Assembly (NCBI RefSeq): GCF_034424175.1
Contig: NZ_CP139986.1
Coordinates: 2,294,001 to 2,358,000, forward strand
DNA: 64,000 bases
DNA from: Kluyvera intermedia
Lineage (GTDB): Bacteria > Pseudomonadota > Gammaproteobacteria > Enterobacterales > Enterobacteriaceae
Direction of reading: 5' to 3'
Each line of letters opens with the position of its first letter. Within the stretch, counting starts at the first letter, position 1. The notes beneath the pieces were generated by a model. It was not told the origin of the DNA, did no database searches, and saw only the letters and a list, made by a program, of their open reading frames with translations. Positions 15,082 to 23,797 of the stretch are shown piece by piece. The translations under genes and the position numbers were made by a program.

Positions 15082-16983
15082 ATGTCTACAGGATTACGTT
15101 TCACTCTGGAGGTGGACGGCCTGCCACCGGACTCGCTGGTTGTGACGTCCTTTCATCTGAGTCAGTCCTTTTCCTCACTGTTTACCCTCGATATCTCGCT
15201 GGTCAGCCAGCAGCTTCTCAGCATGGATTTCTCTCAGGTACTGGAAAAACCGGCGCACCTCAAAATCTGGCAGGGCACGGAGATACAGCGCCGGGTGAAC
15301 GGCATTGTGACCTGGTTTGAACAGGGCGAAAACGACGGGCACCAGATGCTGTACAGCATGCGAGTCCGCCCGCCGCTGTGGCGCGCCGCACTGCGCCAGA
15401 ACTCCCGTATTTTCCAGAATGAGGATATTAAAAGCATCCTCGGGACGATATTGCAGGAAAACGGGGTCACGGACTGGAGTCCGCTGTTCAGCGAGGCGCA
15501 TCCGGCGCGGGAATTCTGCGTGCAGTACGGGGAAACGGATTATGACTTTCTGGCGCGGATGGCCGCGGAGGAAGGGCTGTTCTTCTACGAAGAGCACTCA
15601 TCTGACAGCGATGACCAGAGTCTGGTGCTGTGCGACACGGTGCGCTTTCTACCGAAGGCGTTTGAAATTCCGTGGAACCCGAATACCCGCACAGAGGTGA
15701 GCACGCCGTGCATCAGCCAGTTCCGTCATAGCGCGCAGATACGGCCCTCTTCCGTCATCGGCAAGGACTACACCTTTAAACGCCCGGGCTGGGCAGGCCG
15801 CTTTAAGCACGAGGGCGAACATCAGGATTACCAGCGCACGCAGTATGAAGTGTTCGACTATCCTGGTCGTTTCAAGGATGCACACGGGCAGAACTTCACC
15901 CGCTGGCAGATGGAGGGATGGCGCAATAATGCCGAGGCGGCCCAGGGGAAAAGCCGTTCCCCTGAAATATGGCCGGGACGGCGTATTACGCTGACGGAAC
16001 ACCCGCAGGCGAGCCTGAACCGGGAATGGCAGGTGGTGAGCAGCGCTTTGCAGGGTAGCCAGCCGCAGGCGGTGGCAGGGCGTTCCGGCGCAGGAACCAC
16101 CCTTGAGAATGATTTTACGGTGATCCCGGCAGACAGAACGTGGCGGCCGGTGCCACAGCAGAAACCATCGGTGGATGGCCCACAGTCGGCGGTGGTTACC
16201 GGCCCGGAAGGCGAAGAAATCTTCTGCGACGAGCACGGTCGCGTACGGGTGAAATTCAACTGGGACCGCTATAACCCGCCAGACCAGGACAGCTCGTGCT
16301 GGATCCGGGTCGCGCAGGCGTGGGCGGGGCCGGGGTTCGGTAACTTAGCCATCCCGCGCGTGGGTCAGGAGGTGATCGTCGATTTCCTGAATGGCGATCC
16401 GGATCAGCCGATCATTATGGGGCGAACCTACCATGCCGATAATACCCCGCCGGGCGGCCTTCCGGGGACGAAGACGCAGATGACCATCCGCTCAAAAACC
16501 TATATGGGCAGTGGGTATAACGAACTGATGTTTGAGGATAAAGCCGGGCAGGAGCTGCTGTCGATGCATGCGCAGAAGGACATGAAGACGGAAGTGCTCA
16601 ATGACCGGACCACCCTCGTGACCCATGACCATTTTGAAGCCGTGAAAAACAACCAGACCGTGACCATCGCGGAAGGCTTCCATCTTATGGATGTCCAGAA
16701 AAGCGATCACATGACCACCGTCCGGAAAGGGTCATTGATGGAGGATGTTTTTAAGTTACGCGGAACGACAGCGGGATCGGTAGAGGTCAGGGCGGTTGAT
16801 AACGGCGGAAGTAATGACGGGATGCAGTCTTATCAGGCGGCTAAACAGATCTCACTGTCTGTTGAGGAAAGCATGATTGCGCTGACCCCGGACGGTATTC
16901 AGTTACAGGTTGGCAACACATTTATTCAACTGACTAAGGACGGCATCACCATTAACGGCGAAGCCGTGTTTATCAACTGTTAA
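15082..16983 (+). CDS. vgrG: Type VI secretion tip protein VgrG (TssI)
   Basis: A 633-residue spike protein. The N-terminal part has the gp27-like fold (SFHLSQSFSSLFTLDISLV, GIVTWFEQGENDGHQMLYSM, FCVQYGETDYDFLARMAAEEGLFF). A gp5 OB region follows at about 375-475 (EEIFCDEHGRVRVKFNWDR, SCWIRVAQAWAGPGFG, IPRVGQEVIVDFLNGDPDQP, MGRTYH). The C-terminal beta-helix ends in DGITINGEAVFINC with no extra effector domain. The start at 15082 has GAGG upstream and begins the conserved MSTGLRFTLEVDG; the frame from 15004 is an extension. First gene of a VgrG-Eag-Rhs cassette. No other secretion-machine gene is in the window, so the apparatus must be elsewhere. Confidence 0.95.
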   Translation: MSTGLRFTLEVDGLPPDSLVVTSFHLSQSFSSLFTLDISLVSQQLLSMDFSQVLEKPAHLKIWQGTEIQRRVNGIVTWFEQGENDGHQMLYSMRVRPPLWRAALRQNSRIFQNEDIKSILGTILQENGVTDWSPLFSEAHPAREFCVQYGETDYDFLARMAAEEGLFFYEEHSSDSDDQSLVLCDTVRFLPKAFEIPWNPNTRTEVSTPCISQFRHSAQIRPSSVIGKDYTFKRPGWAGRFKHEGEHQDYQRTQYEVFDYPGRFKDAHGQNFTRWQMEGWRNNAEAAQGKSRSPEIWPGRRITLTEHPQASLNREWQVVSSALQGSQPQAVAGRSGAGTTLENDFTVIPADRTWRPVPQQKPSVDGPQSAVVTGPEGEEIFCDEHGRVRVKFNWDRYNPPDQDSSCWIRVAQAWAGPGFGNLAIPRVGQEVIVDFLNGDPDQPIIMGRTYHADNTPPGGLPGTKTQMTIRSKTYMGSGYNELMFEDKAGQELLSMHAQKDMKTEVLNDRTTLVTHDHFEAVKNNQTVTIAEGFHLMDVQKSDHMTTVRKGSLMEDVFKLRGTTAGSVEVRAVDNGGSNDGMQSYQAAKQISLSVEESMIALTPDGIQLQVGNTFIQLTKDGITINGEAVFINC

Positions 16984-17003
16984 CTCTAAATTGGGAGAGT
17001 GTT

Positions 17004-17459
17004 ATGCAATTCACTTTTAACGAAGGCCGTATATATCTGCCCGCCCAGTGGCAGGATCAATCGATGCATGTTCTGGTTTCCAATGATAACAGCGGGATCA
17101 ACCTCGTTATCACGCGGGAGCCTGTCGCACAGGGTACCCGAACCGACACTCTGTATCAGGAAACGATTGCGTTGTACCAGGGCAAATTGGATGGATACAC
17201 CGAACATGCTTGCCATGAAATGACCTTAGCGGAAGAACCCGCGTGGCTGCTCGATTACAGCTGGAATGGTCCTGAAGAAGACGGTAAGCAAGGACGCATC
17301 CAACAGTTAGCGGTTTTCCAGCGACGCAACGAAATGCTGCTGACCTTCACGTTTAGCACCTCTCTTCCATTGAATGAGGGGCAAAAAAAGATGCTTCTTG
17401 ACGTGGTCTCAAGCTTCAAACCATTACCACCGGATGAAGTATCTGAGTCACAGGACTGA
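17004..17459 (+). CDS. Eag-type (DUF1795) chaperone for the Rhs effector
   Basis: A 151-residue DcrB/DUF1795 protein: FNEGRIYLPAQWQDQSMHV, NLVITREPVA, LAEEPAWLLDYSW, then RIQQLAVFQRRNEMLLTFTF and the C-terminal helix LLDVVSSFKPL. Eag chaperones bind the N-terminal transmembrane segments and prePAAR motif of T6SS effectors and keep them soluble until loading on VgrG. Its position, 21 bases after vgrG and 15 before an Rhs gene with exactly such an N-terminus, supports this role strongly. Confidence 0.88.
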   Translation: MQFTFNEGRIYLPAQWQDQSMHVLVSNDNSGINLVITREPVAQGTRTDTLYQETIALYQGKLDGYTEHACHEMTLAEEPAWLLDYSWNGPEEDGKQGRIQQLAVFQRRNEMLLTFTFSTSLPLNEGQKKMLLDVVSSFKPLPPDEVSESQD

Positions 17460-17473
17460 CGGAAAAACAACGT

Positions 17474-20400
17474 ATGAGTGAAGGACAGGGAGGCCCTCAG
17501 GGGGCGAATGCCGGTGGTTCGCTGGCAATGAGGCAAAAGTCGCTTCAGGCGATGGCCGTCAGCCAAAAGCAGCGCGCGGCAAATGATAAAACTATTTCTC
17601 AGATGCTGGCCTCACGGTCAGAAACGCCGCAGGCAGCAAGGCTGGGAGATAAAATTCAGCACAAGAGTTTTCTTGGTGCATTAGCGGGCGCGCTATTGGG
17701 GGCTGTCGTCACGATTGCAGAAGGTTGCGTCATTATCGCGGCGTGTACTCTCGCAGGGCCAGGAGCGCTGCTAGTGATCATTCCCGCCCTGATGTACGGC
17801 AGTTACTGGGCTGACGAATATGTGGAAATGGCGAAATCGTGGCTGGAGGAGAAGATAAACAGCTGCTTTGACCCGGATGGCGCCATCAACACCGGCTCGA
17901 AAAACGTCTTCATTAACCAAAAGCCAGCCGCCAGAGCAGCAGTCACGCTACCGCCGCCTCCACCGCCGAATTCAATACCTGCTCCACCTGAAGAGGAGCC
18001 GGGATGGGGAGATAAAGCCGAAGCGCTGTTTGATGCGGTGCTGGAGAAGGCTGAGGAACTGGCGCTGGCCCCAGTGCAAGCAGCAATGACGGTGGCAGAC
18101 GGCAACGCCGGATTCATGGATCGGCTGAATGCCGGTGTCTCGCTGTTATTACCCTGCGGCCCCATCATTATGAAGTTTGCGGAGATGGTTGGAGGCCGCG
18201 GCGAAATCGAAAAAGATGTTAACTTCCCGGAAGCAGGGATGGACACAGCAATTTGTTCCAAAGAACTCAAACCACCGCGGATAGCGCAGGGCAGCAGCAA
18301 TGTGTTTATAAACAACCAACCCGCAGCGCGAAAGGGTGACAAGCTGGAGTGTAGTGCTGCCATCGTTGAAGGCTCGGAAAACGTTTTTATCGGCGGCGGG
18401 AAGGTGACTTATCTGGAGATCCAGCCAGAATTCGCGCCATGGCAGCGGCAGATACTGGGGGCAATCACGATAGCGAGTTTTCTGCTGCCGCCGACGGCAT
18501 TGGCAGGAAAAATTGCGAGTCTGGCAGCTAAACTCGGCAGGCTGGGCACGCTGGCAGGTGCGAAGCTGGGTAGCCTGGTGGCCCGTACCGGCGGCAAACT
18601 AAAAAGCGGTTGGGGGAAGGTCGTCAAATGGGTGAAAGATCCAGTTGATCCAGTCACCGGCGCCTTCTGCGACGAACGCACAGACTTCACTCTGGGCCAG
18701 ACGTTACCGCTTTCCTTTACCCGCTTCCACAGCTCCGTTCTGCCGCTTCATGGCCTGACTGGCCTCAGTTGGGGGGACTCCTGGAGCGATTATGCCTGGG
18801 TTCGTGCCCGTGGAAGCCGGGTCGATATCATCACCCTTGGCGATACGCTGAGTTTCGCCTTTGAAGGCGACAGCGACACGGCGGTGAACCCGTATCATGC
18901 GCAGTTTATTCTGCGGCGGCGCGATGATTATCTGGAACTGTTTGACCGCGACTCGCTGAGCAGCCGCTTCTTTTACGATGCGTTTGCGGGCTACCGCCTG
19001 CGCCAGCAGGTCACGGACGATGCGGAGAACCTGCGTCTGGCACATTCGGCTGAAGACCGCATGTACCTGCTGGGTGCGATGAGCGACACCGGCGGCAACC
19101 GCATCACCTTTGAGCGCGACGCGCAGTACCGGCTGACCGGCGTAAGCCATACGGACGGGATCCGCCTGCGACTGACCTACCACGACAGCGGCTATCTCAA
19201 AAATATTCTGCGCACCGATAACGGCCTCCAGACCCTGGCGACCTACCGGCAGGATGAAGTGGGGAGGCTGACGGAAGCGGATGCACGTCTGGGCTATCAC
19301 CTGTTTTACGATTACGACGCTGCCGGGCGGCTTATCCGCTGGTCAGATAACAACCAGACCTGGTGCGGATTTACCTACGATGGCCTGGGCCGGGTGGTCT
19401 CCACCGGCGGTGCGGAAGGTTACTATCAGGCGACGCTGGCGTATGCCGACGGTATCACCTCAGTCACAGACGGCAAAGGCACCAGCTATTACCGCTATGA
19501 CGTTCACGGCAACATTCTGCAGGAGCAGGCGGTGGACGGCAGTCTGACCACCTTTGAGTGGGATGAGTACCACCACCTGCTGGCGCGCCTGTCACCGGCG
19601 GGCAGGCTGGAGCGTTTTGAGTACGATACGTCACATGGTCAGCTCACCCGTTATACGGCGGCGGACGGCGCGGTATGGCAGTACGCCTATGATGAACGCG
19701 GTCTGCTGAGTGCGGCCACGGATCCGGGCGGTCAGACGTGGACGCAGCGCTGTGATGAGCGCGGTCTGCCGGTGTGTCTGGTGTCACCGCAGGGCGAGGA
19801 GACCCGGCTGGAGTACACGCCTCAGGGGCTGTTATCCGGTGTGTTCCGGCGCGATGAGCACCGTCTTGGCGTGAGCTACGACCACCACAACCGGGTGGAG
19901 ACGGTCACTGACGTGATGGGCCGGTCTCAGCAGACGGAGTACAACGGCCACGATCTGCCGGTGCACGTCCGTGGCCCCGGTGTGCAGGATGCACGGCTGC
20001 AATGGCAGGAACACCATAAGCTGAGCGGACTCCAGCGCAGCGGCTCCGGGGCGGAAGGATTTGCGTACGACCGCCACGGTAACCTGCTGACCTACACGGA
20101 CGGCAACGGCGTGCCGTGGCAGATGGGCTATGGCCCGTTTGATTTACCGGTGTCGCGCACCGACGGCGAAGGCCACCGCTGGCAGTATCGTTACGACAAA
20201 GACACCCTGCAACTCACCGAAGTTATCAGTCCGCAGGGTGAGTCCTACCGTTATGTGCTGGACCCGATGGGACGGGTGGCGGAAGAGCATGACTGGGGCG
20301 GGGTCAGCTGGCGGTACACCTACGACCCGGACGGCCTGAGCCTGAGTAAAACGAACGGTCTCGATGAGACTCTCCGTTACGGTCACGATGCCGCGGGCCG

Positions 20401-22270
20401 TCTGGCGACGGTCACCGCGCCGGAAGGGAAAACGCGCTACGCGTATAACAAAACGGGCAGGCTGACGGCGATATTCAGTCCGGACTCAGAGCAGCGCACC
20501 GGCTACGATGAACGGGGCCGGGTCCAGGTGGTCACGCAGGGCAAACGGGCGATTGAGTACCATTACCCGGATGCGCAGACGGTGACGCGCTGTATTCTGC
20601 CGCCGGAAGATGGTAAGCATCCGGACGAAACCCTACTGAAGACAACGTACCGCTACAACCCCGCGGGCGAGCTGGTGCAGGTGGTGCTGCCGGGCGGGGA
20701 AATGCTGGCATTCGCACGCGATGAGGCGGGCCGGGAAATCCGCCGTGTCGGCAGCCGGGGTTTTGCCGAGGAGCATGAATGGGACGAAGCCGGTCAGTTA
20801 CTGTCCCAGCGGGCGGGGCATTACCCGGAAGGCGGCACGTCACTTTACGCCTCGCTGAGCCGGGGATATCAATACGATAACGCGGGCAATCTCAGTGCGC
20901 TGAGCGAATGTGGCGAAACGGGCAGCGAAACGCGGCGAAAGTATCAGACTGACCGTAACGGTCAGGTCACGGAAGTTAAGGTGACGGGCGGCGGCCGTTA
21001 CGCGGGTGCGCACGATGAGGTTTACCGCTACGACAGCTGCGGCTATCAGGGCGACGCGCAGTACCAGAAAGGCCACCGTCTGAACCGTGCCGGAAACCGG
21101 ACGTATGAGTATGACGCGGCAGGGCGGATGGTCAGCCGTACTACCCACCGCGACGGCTACCGGCCAGAGCAGGAGCAGTTTCGCTGGGACAGCCGTGACC
21201 AGCTGACGGGCTACCGCAGCGCCACGGGCGAGCAGTGGGACTATCGCTACGACGGCAGCGGAAGGCGAACCGAAAAGCGCTGCGACGCTAAAAAGCTGCG
21301 TACCACCTACCTGTGGGACGGCGCCAGTATTGCGGAAATCCGGGAATACCGTGATGATACGCTGTACAGCGTGCGTCACCTGGTGTTCAGCGGTTATGAA
21401 CTGCTGAGCCAGCAATACAGCCGGTCGCGACAGGCACATCCGACAGAGCCGGTCAGGTGGGTGACGCGGACAAGCCATGCGGTGAGCGAGCCGACGGGCC
21501 GCCCACTGATGTTCTTTAACAGCACAGGTGATGTGGTCAGACGTCCGGCGGAAACGACGCTGTGGGGGCGGCTGATTGCCGCCGCTCATGATGACGGTAC
21601 ACCGCGAAGGCGGGAGGATGAGGAAGCCGACCCGGGGATGTTGTACGCCGGGCAGTGGCGGGATGCGGAATCGGGGCTGTGCTATAACCGGTTCAGGTAC
21701 TACGAGCCGGAAAGTGGGATGTATCTGGTGAGTGACCCGCTGGGGCTGGGTGGCGGGGAGCAGACTTACCGGTATGTGGGGAATCCGTGTGGGTGGGTTG
21801 ATCCGCTTGGTTTGGCGGCGACTTCTATACCTTTAAGTAAAGGGAAACCTGATTTTTATGTTGGGCCTGGTGGTCCTGGATCGACTATGCCTTCTACCGC
21901 TTACCGGTATATGAATAGCAAATATGCTGCACAGACAATGGAAAATAATTCGGCTCCATTAAGTTACTTCGGGTATACCAAATATAACTCTGGACATGAA
22001 GCCAGAGATGCCTATCAAATATTTTATGAGAAAGGTAACCCTGATTCATGGAGTGATGCGCGGCTATTAGGAGAGTTTGATACATTACAACTTTATAAAA
22101 ATGGTGTGCCTCAGGTTCAAGTCCCACTAGCCAATGGTGGAAGAGGGCCTGGATATGAGCTTTTTACCAGCGCATATCCTGAGTATGGCAAAGGTGGGGT
22201 ATTACAGTTGCTACCGATAGAACATAATTACCCTATTATTTTTGAACGTATTAGTGTTATTCCAGAGTAA
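17474..22270 (+). CDS. PAAR-Rhs polymorphic toxin, T6SS effector
   Basis: A 1598-residue effector. Residues 54-63 carry the prePAAR motif AARxxDxxxH (AARLGDKIQH). Two hydrophobic segments at about 66-112 follow. PAAR-like pieces lie around 133-155 and 262-310, with paired NVFIN-Q-PAAR motifs. The Rhs/YD-repeat cage runs from about 395 (DPVDPVTGAF) to 1443-1447, where GWVDPLGL gives the aspartate autocleavage site. The last 151 residues form the variable tip (residues about 1448-1598), with TAYRYMNSKYAAQTM, GEFDTLQLYKNG and YPEYGKGGVLQLLPIEHN. I cannot name its activity. The DNA turns from GC-rich to AT-rich at about 21815, where the tip begins, a sign of tip exchange. A candidate immunity gene follows five bases on. 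Confidence 0.93.
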   Translation: MSEGQGGPQGANAGGSLAMRQKSLQAMAVSQKQRAANDKTISQMLASRSETPQAARLGDKIQHKSFLGALAGALLGAVVTIAEGCVIIAACTLAGPGALLVIIPALMYGSYWADEYVEMAKSWLEEKINSCFDPDGAINTGSKNVFINQKPAARAAVTLPPPPPPNSIPAPPEEEPGWGDKAEALFDAVLEKAEELALAPVQAAMTVADGNAGFMDRLNAGVSLLLPCGPIIMKFAEMVGGRGEIEKDVNFPEAGMDTAICSKELKPPRIAQGSSNVFINNQPAARKGDKLECSAAIVEGSENVFIGGGKVTYLEIQPEFAPWQRQILGAITIASFLLPPTALAGKIASLAAKLGRLGTLAGAKLGSLVARTGGKLKSGWGKVVKWVKDPVDPVTGAFCDERTDFTLGQTLPLSFTRFHSSVLPLHGLTGLSWGDSWSDYAWVRARGSRVDIITLGDTLSFAFEGDSDTAVNPYHAQFILRRRDDYLELFDRDSLSSRFFYDAFAGYRLRQQVTDDAENLRLAHSAEDRMYLLGAMSDTGGNRITFERDAQYRLTGVSHTDGIRLRLTYHDSGYLKNILRTDNGLQTLATYRQDEVGRLTEADARLGYHLFYDYDAAGRLIRWSDNNQTWCGFTYDGLGRVVSTGGAEGYYQATLAYADGITSVTDGKGTSYYRYDVHGNILQEQAVDGSLTTFEWDEYHHLLARLSPAGRLERFEYDTSHGQLTRYTAADGAVWQYAYDERGLLSAATDPGGQTWTQRCDERGLPVCLVSPQGEETRLEYTPQGLLSGVFRRDEHRLGVSYDHHNRVETVTDVMGRSQQTEYNGHDLPVHVRGPGVQDARLQWQEHHKLSGLQRSGSGAEGFAYDRHGNLLTYTDGNGVPWQMGYGPFDLPVSRTDGEGHRWQYRYDKDTLQLTEVISPQGESYRYVLDPMGRVAEEHDWGGVSWRYTYDPDGLSLSKTNGLDETLRYGHDAAGRLATVTAPEGKTRYAYNKTGRLTAIFSPDSEQRTGYDERGRVQVVTQGKRAIEYHYPDAQTVTRCILPPEDGKHPDETLLKTTYRYNPAGELVQVVLPGGEMLAFARDEAGREIRRVGSRGFAEEHEWDEAGQLLSQRAGHYPEGGTSLYASLSRGYQYDNAGNLSALSECGETGSETRRKYQTDRNGQVTEVKVTGGGRYAGAHDEVYRYDSCGYQGDAQYQKGHRLNRAGNRTYEYDAAGRMVSRTTHRDGYRPEQEQFRWDSRDQLTGYRSATGEQWDYRYDGSGRRTEKRCDAKKLRTTYLWDGASIAEIREYRDDTLYSVRHLVFSGYELLSQQYSRSRQAHPTEPVRWVTRTSHAVSEPTGRPLMFFNSTGDVVRRPAETTLWGRLIAAAHDDGTPRRREDEEADPGMLYAGQWRDAESGLCYNRFRYYEPESGMYLVSDPLGLGGGEQTYRYVGNPCGWVDPLGLAATSIPLSKGKPDFYVGPGGPGSTMPSTAYRYMNSKYAAQTMENNSAPLSYFGYTKYNSGHEARDAYQIFYEKGNPDSWSDARLLGEFDTLQLYKNGVPQVQVPLANGGRGPGYELFTSAYPEYGKGGVLQLLPIEHNYPIIFERISVIPE

Positions 22271-22275
22271 ATGCC

Positions 22276-22482
22276 ATGACAGATGATGAATTACGAAAGA
22301 ACCTTGCTTATTTAATAAACACGTATGTTCCGGAGAGTCAAAGAGAACCATTTTATGATGATATATCAAAGCCTGATGTGCCAGTAAAAGGTATTTTGGC
22401 GGATTTTAATAAAGTCAAAATCAGAACTGTCGATCAAGTGGATGGTGACTTAATAAGTGATATTTATTTTCACTTTTGCTGA
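22276..22482 (+). CDS. Candidate immunity protein for the Rhs tip
   Basis: A 68-residue acidic protein (MTDDELRKNLAYLINTYVPE, then KIRTVDQVDGDLISDIYFHF). I know no family for it. It starts five bases after the Rhs stop, shares the AT-rich composition of the tip, and ends two bases before a strong terminator. This is the standard place for an immunity gene in a polymorphic toxin cassette. It has no signal peptide or membrane segment, so it should protect in the cytoplasm. The function is inferred from position alone. Confidence 0.6.
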   Translation: MTDDELRKNLAYLINTYVPESQREPFYDDISKPDVPVKGILADFNKVKIRTVDQVDGDLISDIYFHFC

Positions 22483-22483
22483 T

Positions 22484-22521
22484 AAAAAGCCGGGCAAGAA
22501 ATTAATTCTTCCCGGCTTTTT
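22484..22521 (+). terminator. Terminator of the Rhs cassette
   Basis: AAAAAGCCGGG (22484-22494) and CCCGGCTTTTT (22511-22521) form a perfect stem. An inner AAGAA/TTCTT pair extends it. It starts two bases after the immunity stop codon and may also serve the opposite strand. Confidence 0.9.
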
Positions 22522-22545
22522 ATTATTTAACTCTTGTTCATTCCA

Positions 22546-22743
22546 CTAAACAAGCACGTCTTTAATCCCCCTAACTGCCTGTTTAGACTGATAAAGCTGC
22601 TCACGCAATTCCTGCATCTCGTTGTTGTCAGCGATGATGGTCAGGCCCCCCTCCGAAATCTTCACCGTCACGCCCCGCCCGGTATCAAGTCCTGCCTCTT
22701 TATAATCCAGCCAAAACCCAGGGTGTTTTTTTGCAGTTGCCAC
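22546..22743 (-). CDS. SymE-like protein, short form
   Basis: A 65-residue frame whose middle, GFWLDYKEAGLDTG, VTVKISEGGLTIIADNNE and MQELREQL, lines up with the SymE core (GQWLEAAGF-TGT-VDVKVMEGCIVLTAQ). SymE proteins are AbrB-fold, SOS-induced type I toxins in E. coli. Compared with full-length SymE the N-terminal third is missing. The start is GTG at 22743 with no clear ribosome site; the frame stays open upstream to about 22868 without an ATG. It may be a 5'-truncated remnant of the longer symE-like gene next to it, or a genuine short version. Confidence 0.5.
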   Translation of the reverse strand: MATAKKHPGFWLDYKEAGLDTGRGVTVKISEGGLTIIADNNEMQELREQLYQSKQAVRGIKDVLV

Positions 22744-22862
22744 TGGTCTTGTGTGGAAATAGTTGAGTAATAATTCATTGATAATGAGAGCGGGGCTGCA
22801 CGACTTTTTTATTTTATGTCGATCTCTCAGATTATATAAATATAATGCTGAGTAATATGAGA

Positions 22863-22881
22863 TCCCGGTTTATCACCGGGA
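22863..22881 (-). terminator. Hairpin after the symE-like gene
   Basis: TCCCGGT (22863-22869) and ACCGGGA (22875-22881) form a 7-bp stem just past the stop codon of the 22890-23330 gene on the minus strand. There is no T run, so this is a probable stop or stability hairpin. Confidence 0.45.
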
Positions 22882-22889
22882 GCCACTCA

Positions 22890-23330
22890 TCATCTTCCGC
22901 GTTTTATCGCCGGAATATCCCCGGCATCATGCAGTGTCCCCGGGAAGGTTTTCAGCCAGGCCTGAACTTTCTGTTTGTTAGTACCCGTTACGCTCATTCC
23001 TTCAATGCAGCCCCATAGCTCGTTGGTGTTTTGCGCTGTAATCACAATACAGTCTTTCATCACGCGGATTTTTAACGGTGTTCCTTCCGTAAATCCGGCC
23101 AGGGGCATCCATTCGCCATGTAGGCGGATCGCATGCTCGCCAACGGTTGAGTAAAATTCGCAGTGGGTAAAATCTGGCACGGAATCGGAATCACAGTTCG
23201 CCATGGTCGAGGGTTTCACTCTTTTTGAACGTGATGGTGATTGAGGGGGCGTTGAGTGTTTAACGTGAGTGGCAGGAACCGTTGGGTCGGTATTACCGAC
23301 TGTGCCGTCAGAGTTGAGGATCGTAGCCAT
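22890..23330 (-). CDS. SymE family type I toxin-like protein
   Basis: A 146-residue protein. A low-complexity Ser/Pro/Thr-rich head (about 1-45) is followed by the SymE fold: HAIRLHGEWMPLAGFTEGTPLKIRV (split here as HAIRLHGEWMPLAGF and TEGTPLKIRVMKDC), then IVITAQNTNELWGCIEGM and a C-terminal linker. GGAGG lies eight bases before the ATG. In E. coli symE is repressed by LexA and by an antisense RNA, SymR. I find no convincing LexA box here and cannot define an antisense RNA. SymE-like genes often accompany Rhs loci, and this one borders the Rhs island. Confidence 0.75.
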   Translation of the reverse strand: MATILNSDGTVGNTDPTVPATHVKHSTPPQSPSRSKRVKPSTMANCDSDSVPDFTHCEFYSTVGEHAIRLHGEWMPLAGFTEGTPLKIRVMKDCIVITAQNTNELWGCIEGMSVTGTNKQKVQAWLKTFPGTLHDAGDIPAIKRGR

Positions 23331-23487
23331 AGGGCAGCCTCCAGTGAGTAATCAATAACTTCCACCACTGGAAATGCTAATTTCACGGGTGGCGGAACCA
23401 GACAGAGTTAGCATTACCGGCCTCACTGACACCGGTGCATCTTGCGATGCCCCTGCCTGGCCCACCATTGAGATGTGACCATACGCA

Positions 23488-23521
23488 CGACACAAAAAAA
23501 GCACAGATGTGCATTGTGTCG
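23488..23521. other. Nested inverted repeat in the symE-pdxI intergenic region
   Basis: CGACACAA (23488-23495) and TTGTGTCG (23514-23521) enclose GCACA-GA-TGTGC (23501-23512). On the minus strand the inner hairpin is followed by TTTTTTT, so it could be a terminator of a small minus-strand RNA. The rest of 23331-23797 holds no recognisable gene. Confidence 0.4.
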
Positions 23522-23797
23522 CCACTAAGAGTATTCAGGAGGTCAATCCCGGCGTCTGATTTTGCGGACGCAACAAAAGGATACAACGCCCAACCAACGC
23601 AGACAATCCCGTTTTTCTGAAAGCGACTCGCAGAAATAGAATCTACTTCCTCGTTGGCAGATGTATTTTGTCATGAGGCTCATACGCTCCCCAGAATCCT
23701 CACGTTGGTTACAAAATGGCATAAAAGGCACAGTATCTTCCCACTCAGGCTTTCTATACTGTCTTCACATTCATCATGATGATACAGGCAGGACGTT

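Noticed and set aside
17474..22270. Rhs repeats read as tandem DNA repeats or a CRISPR-like array
   Set aside because: The periodicity is at the YD-peptide level within one continuous frame; the DNA units are not identical and have no spacers.
22744..22868. Upstream extension of the short SymE-like frame
   Set aside because: The frame is open for about 42 codons but has no usable start codon and no clear similarity, so it was not added to the gene.
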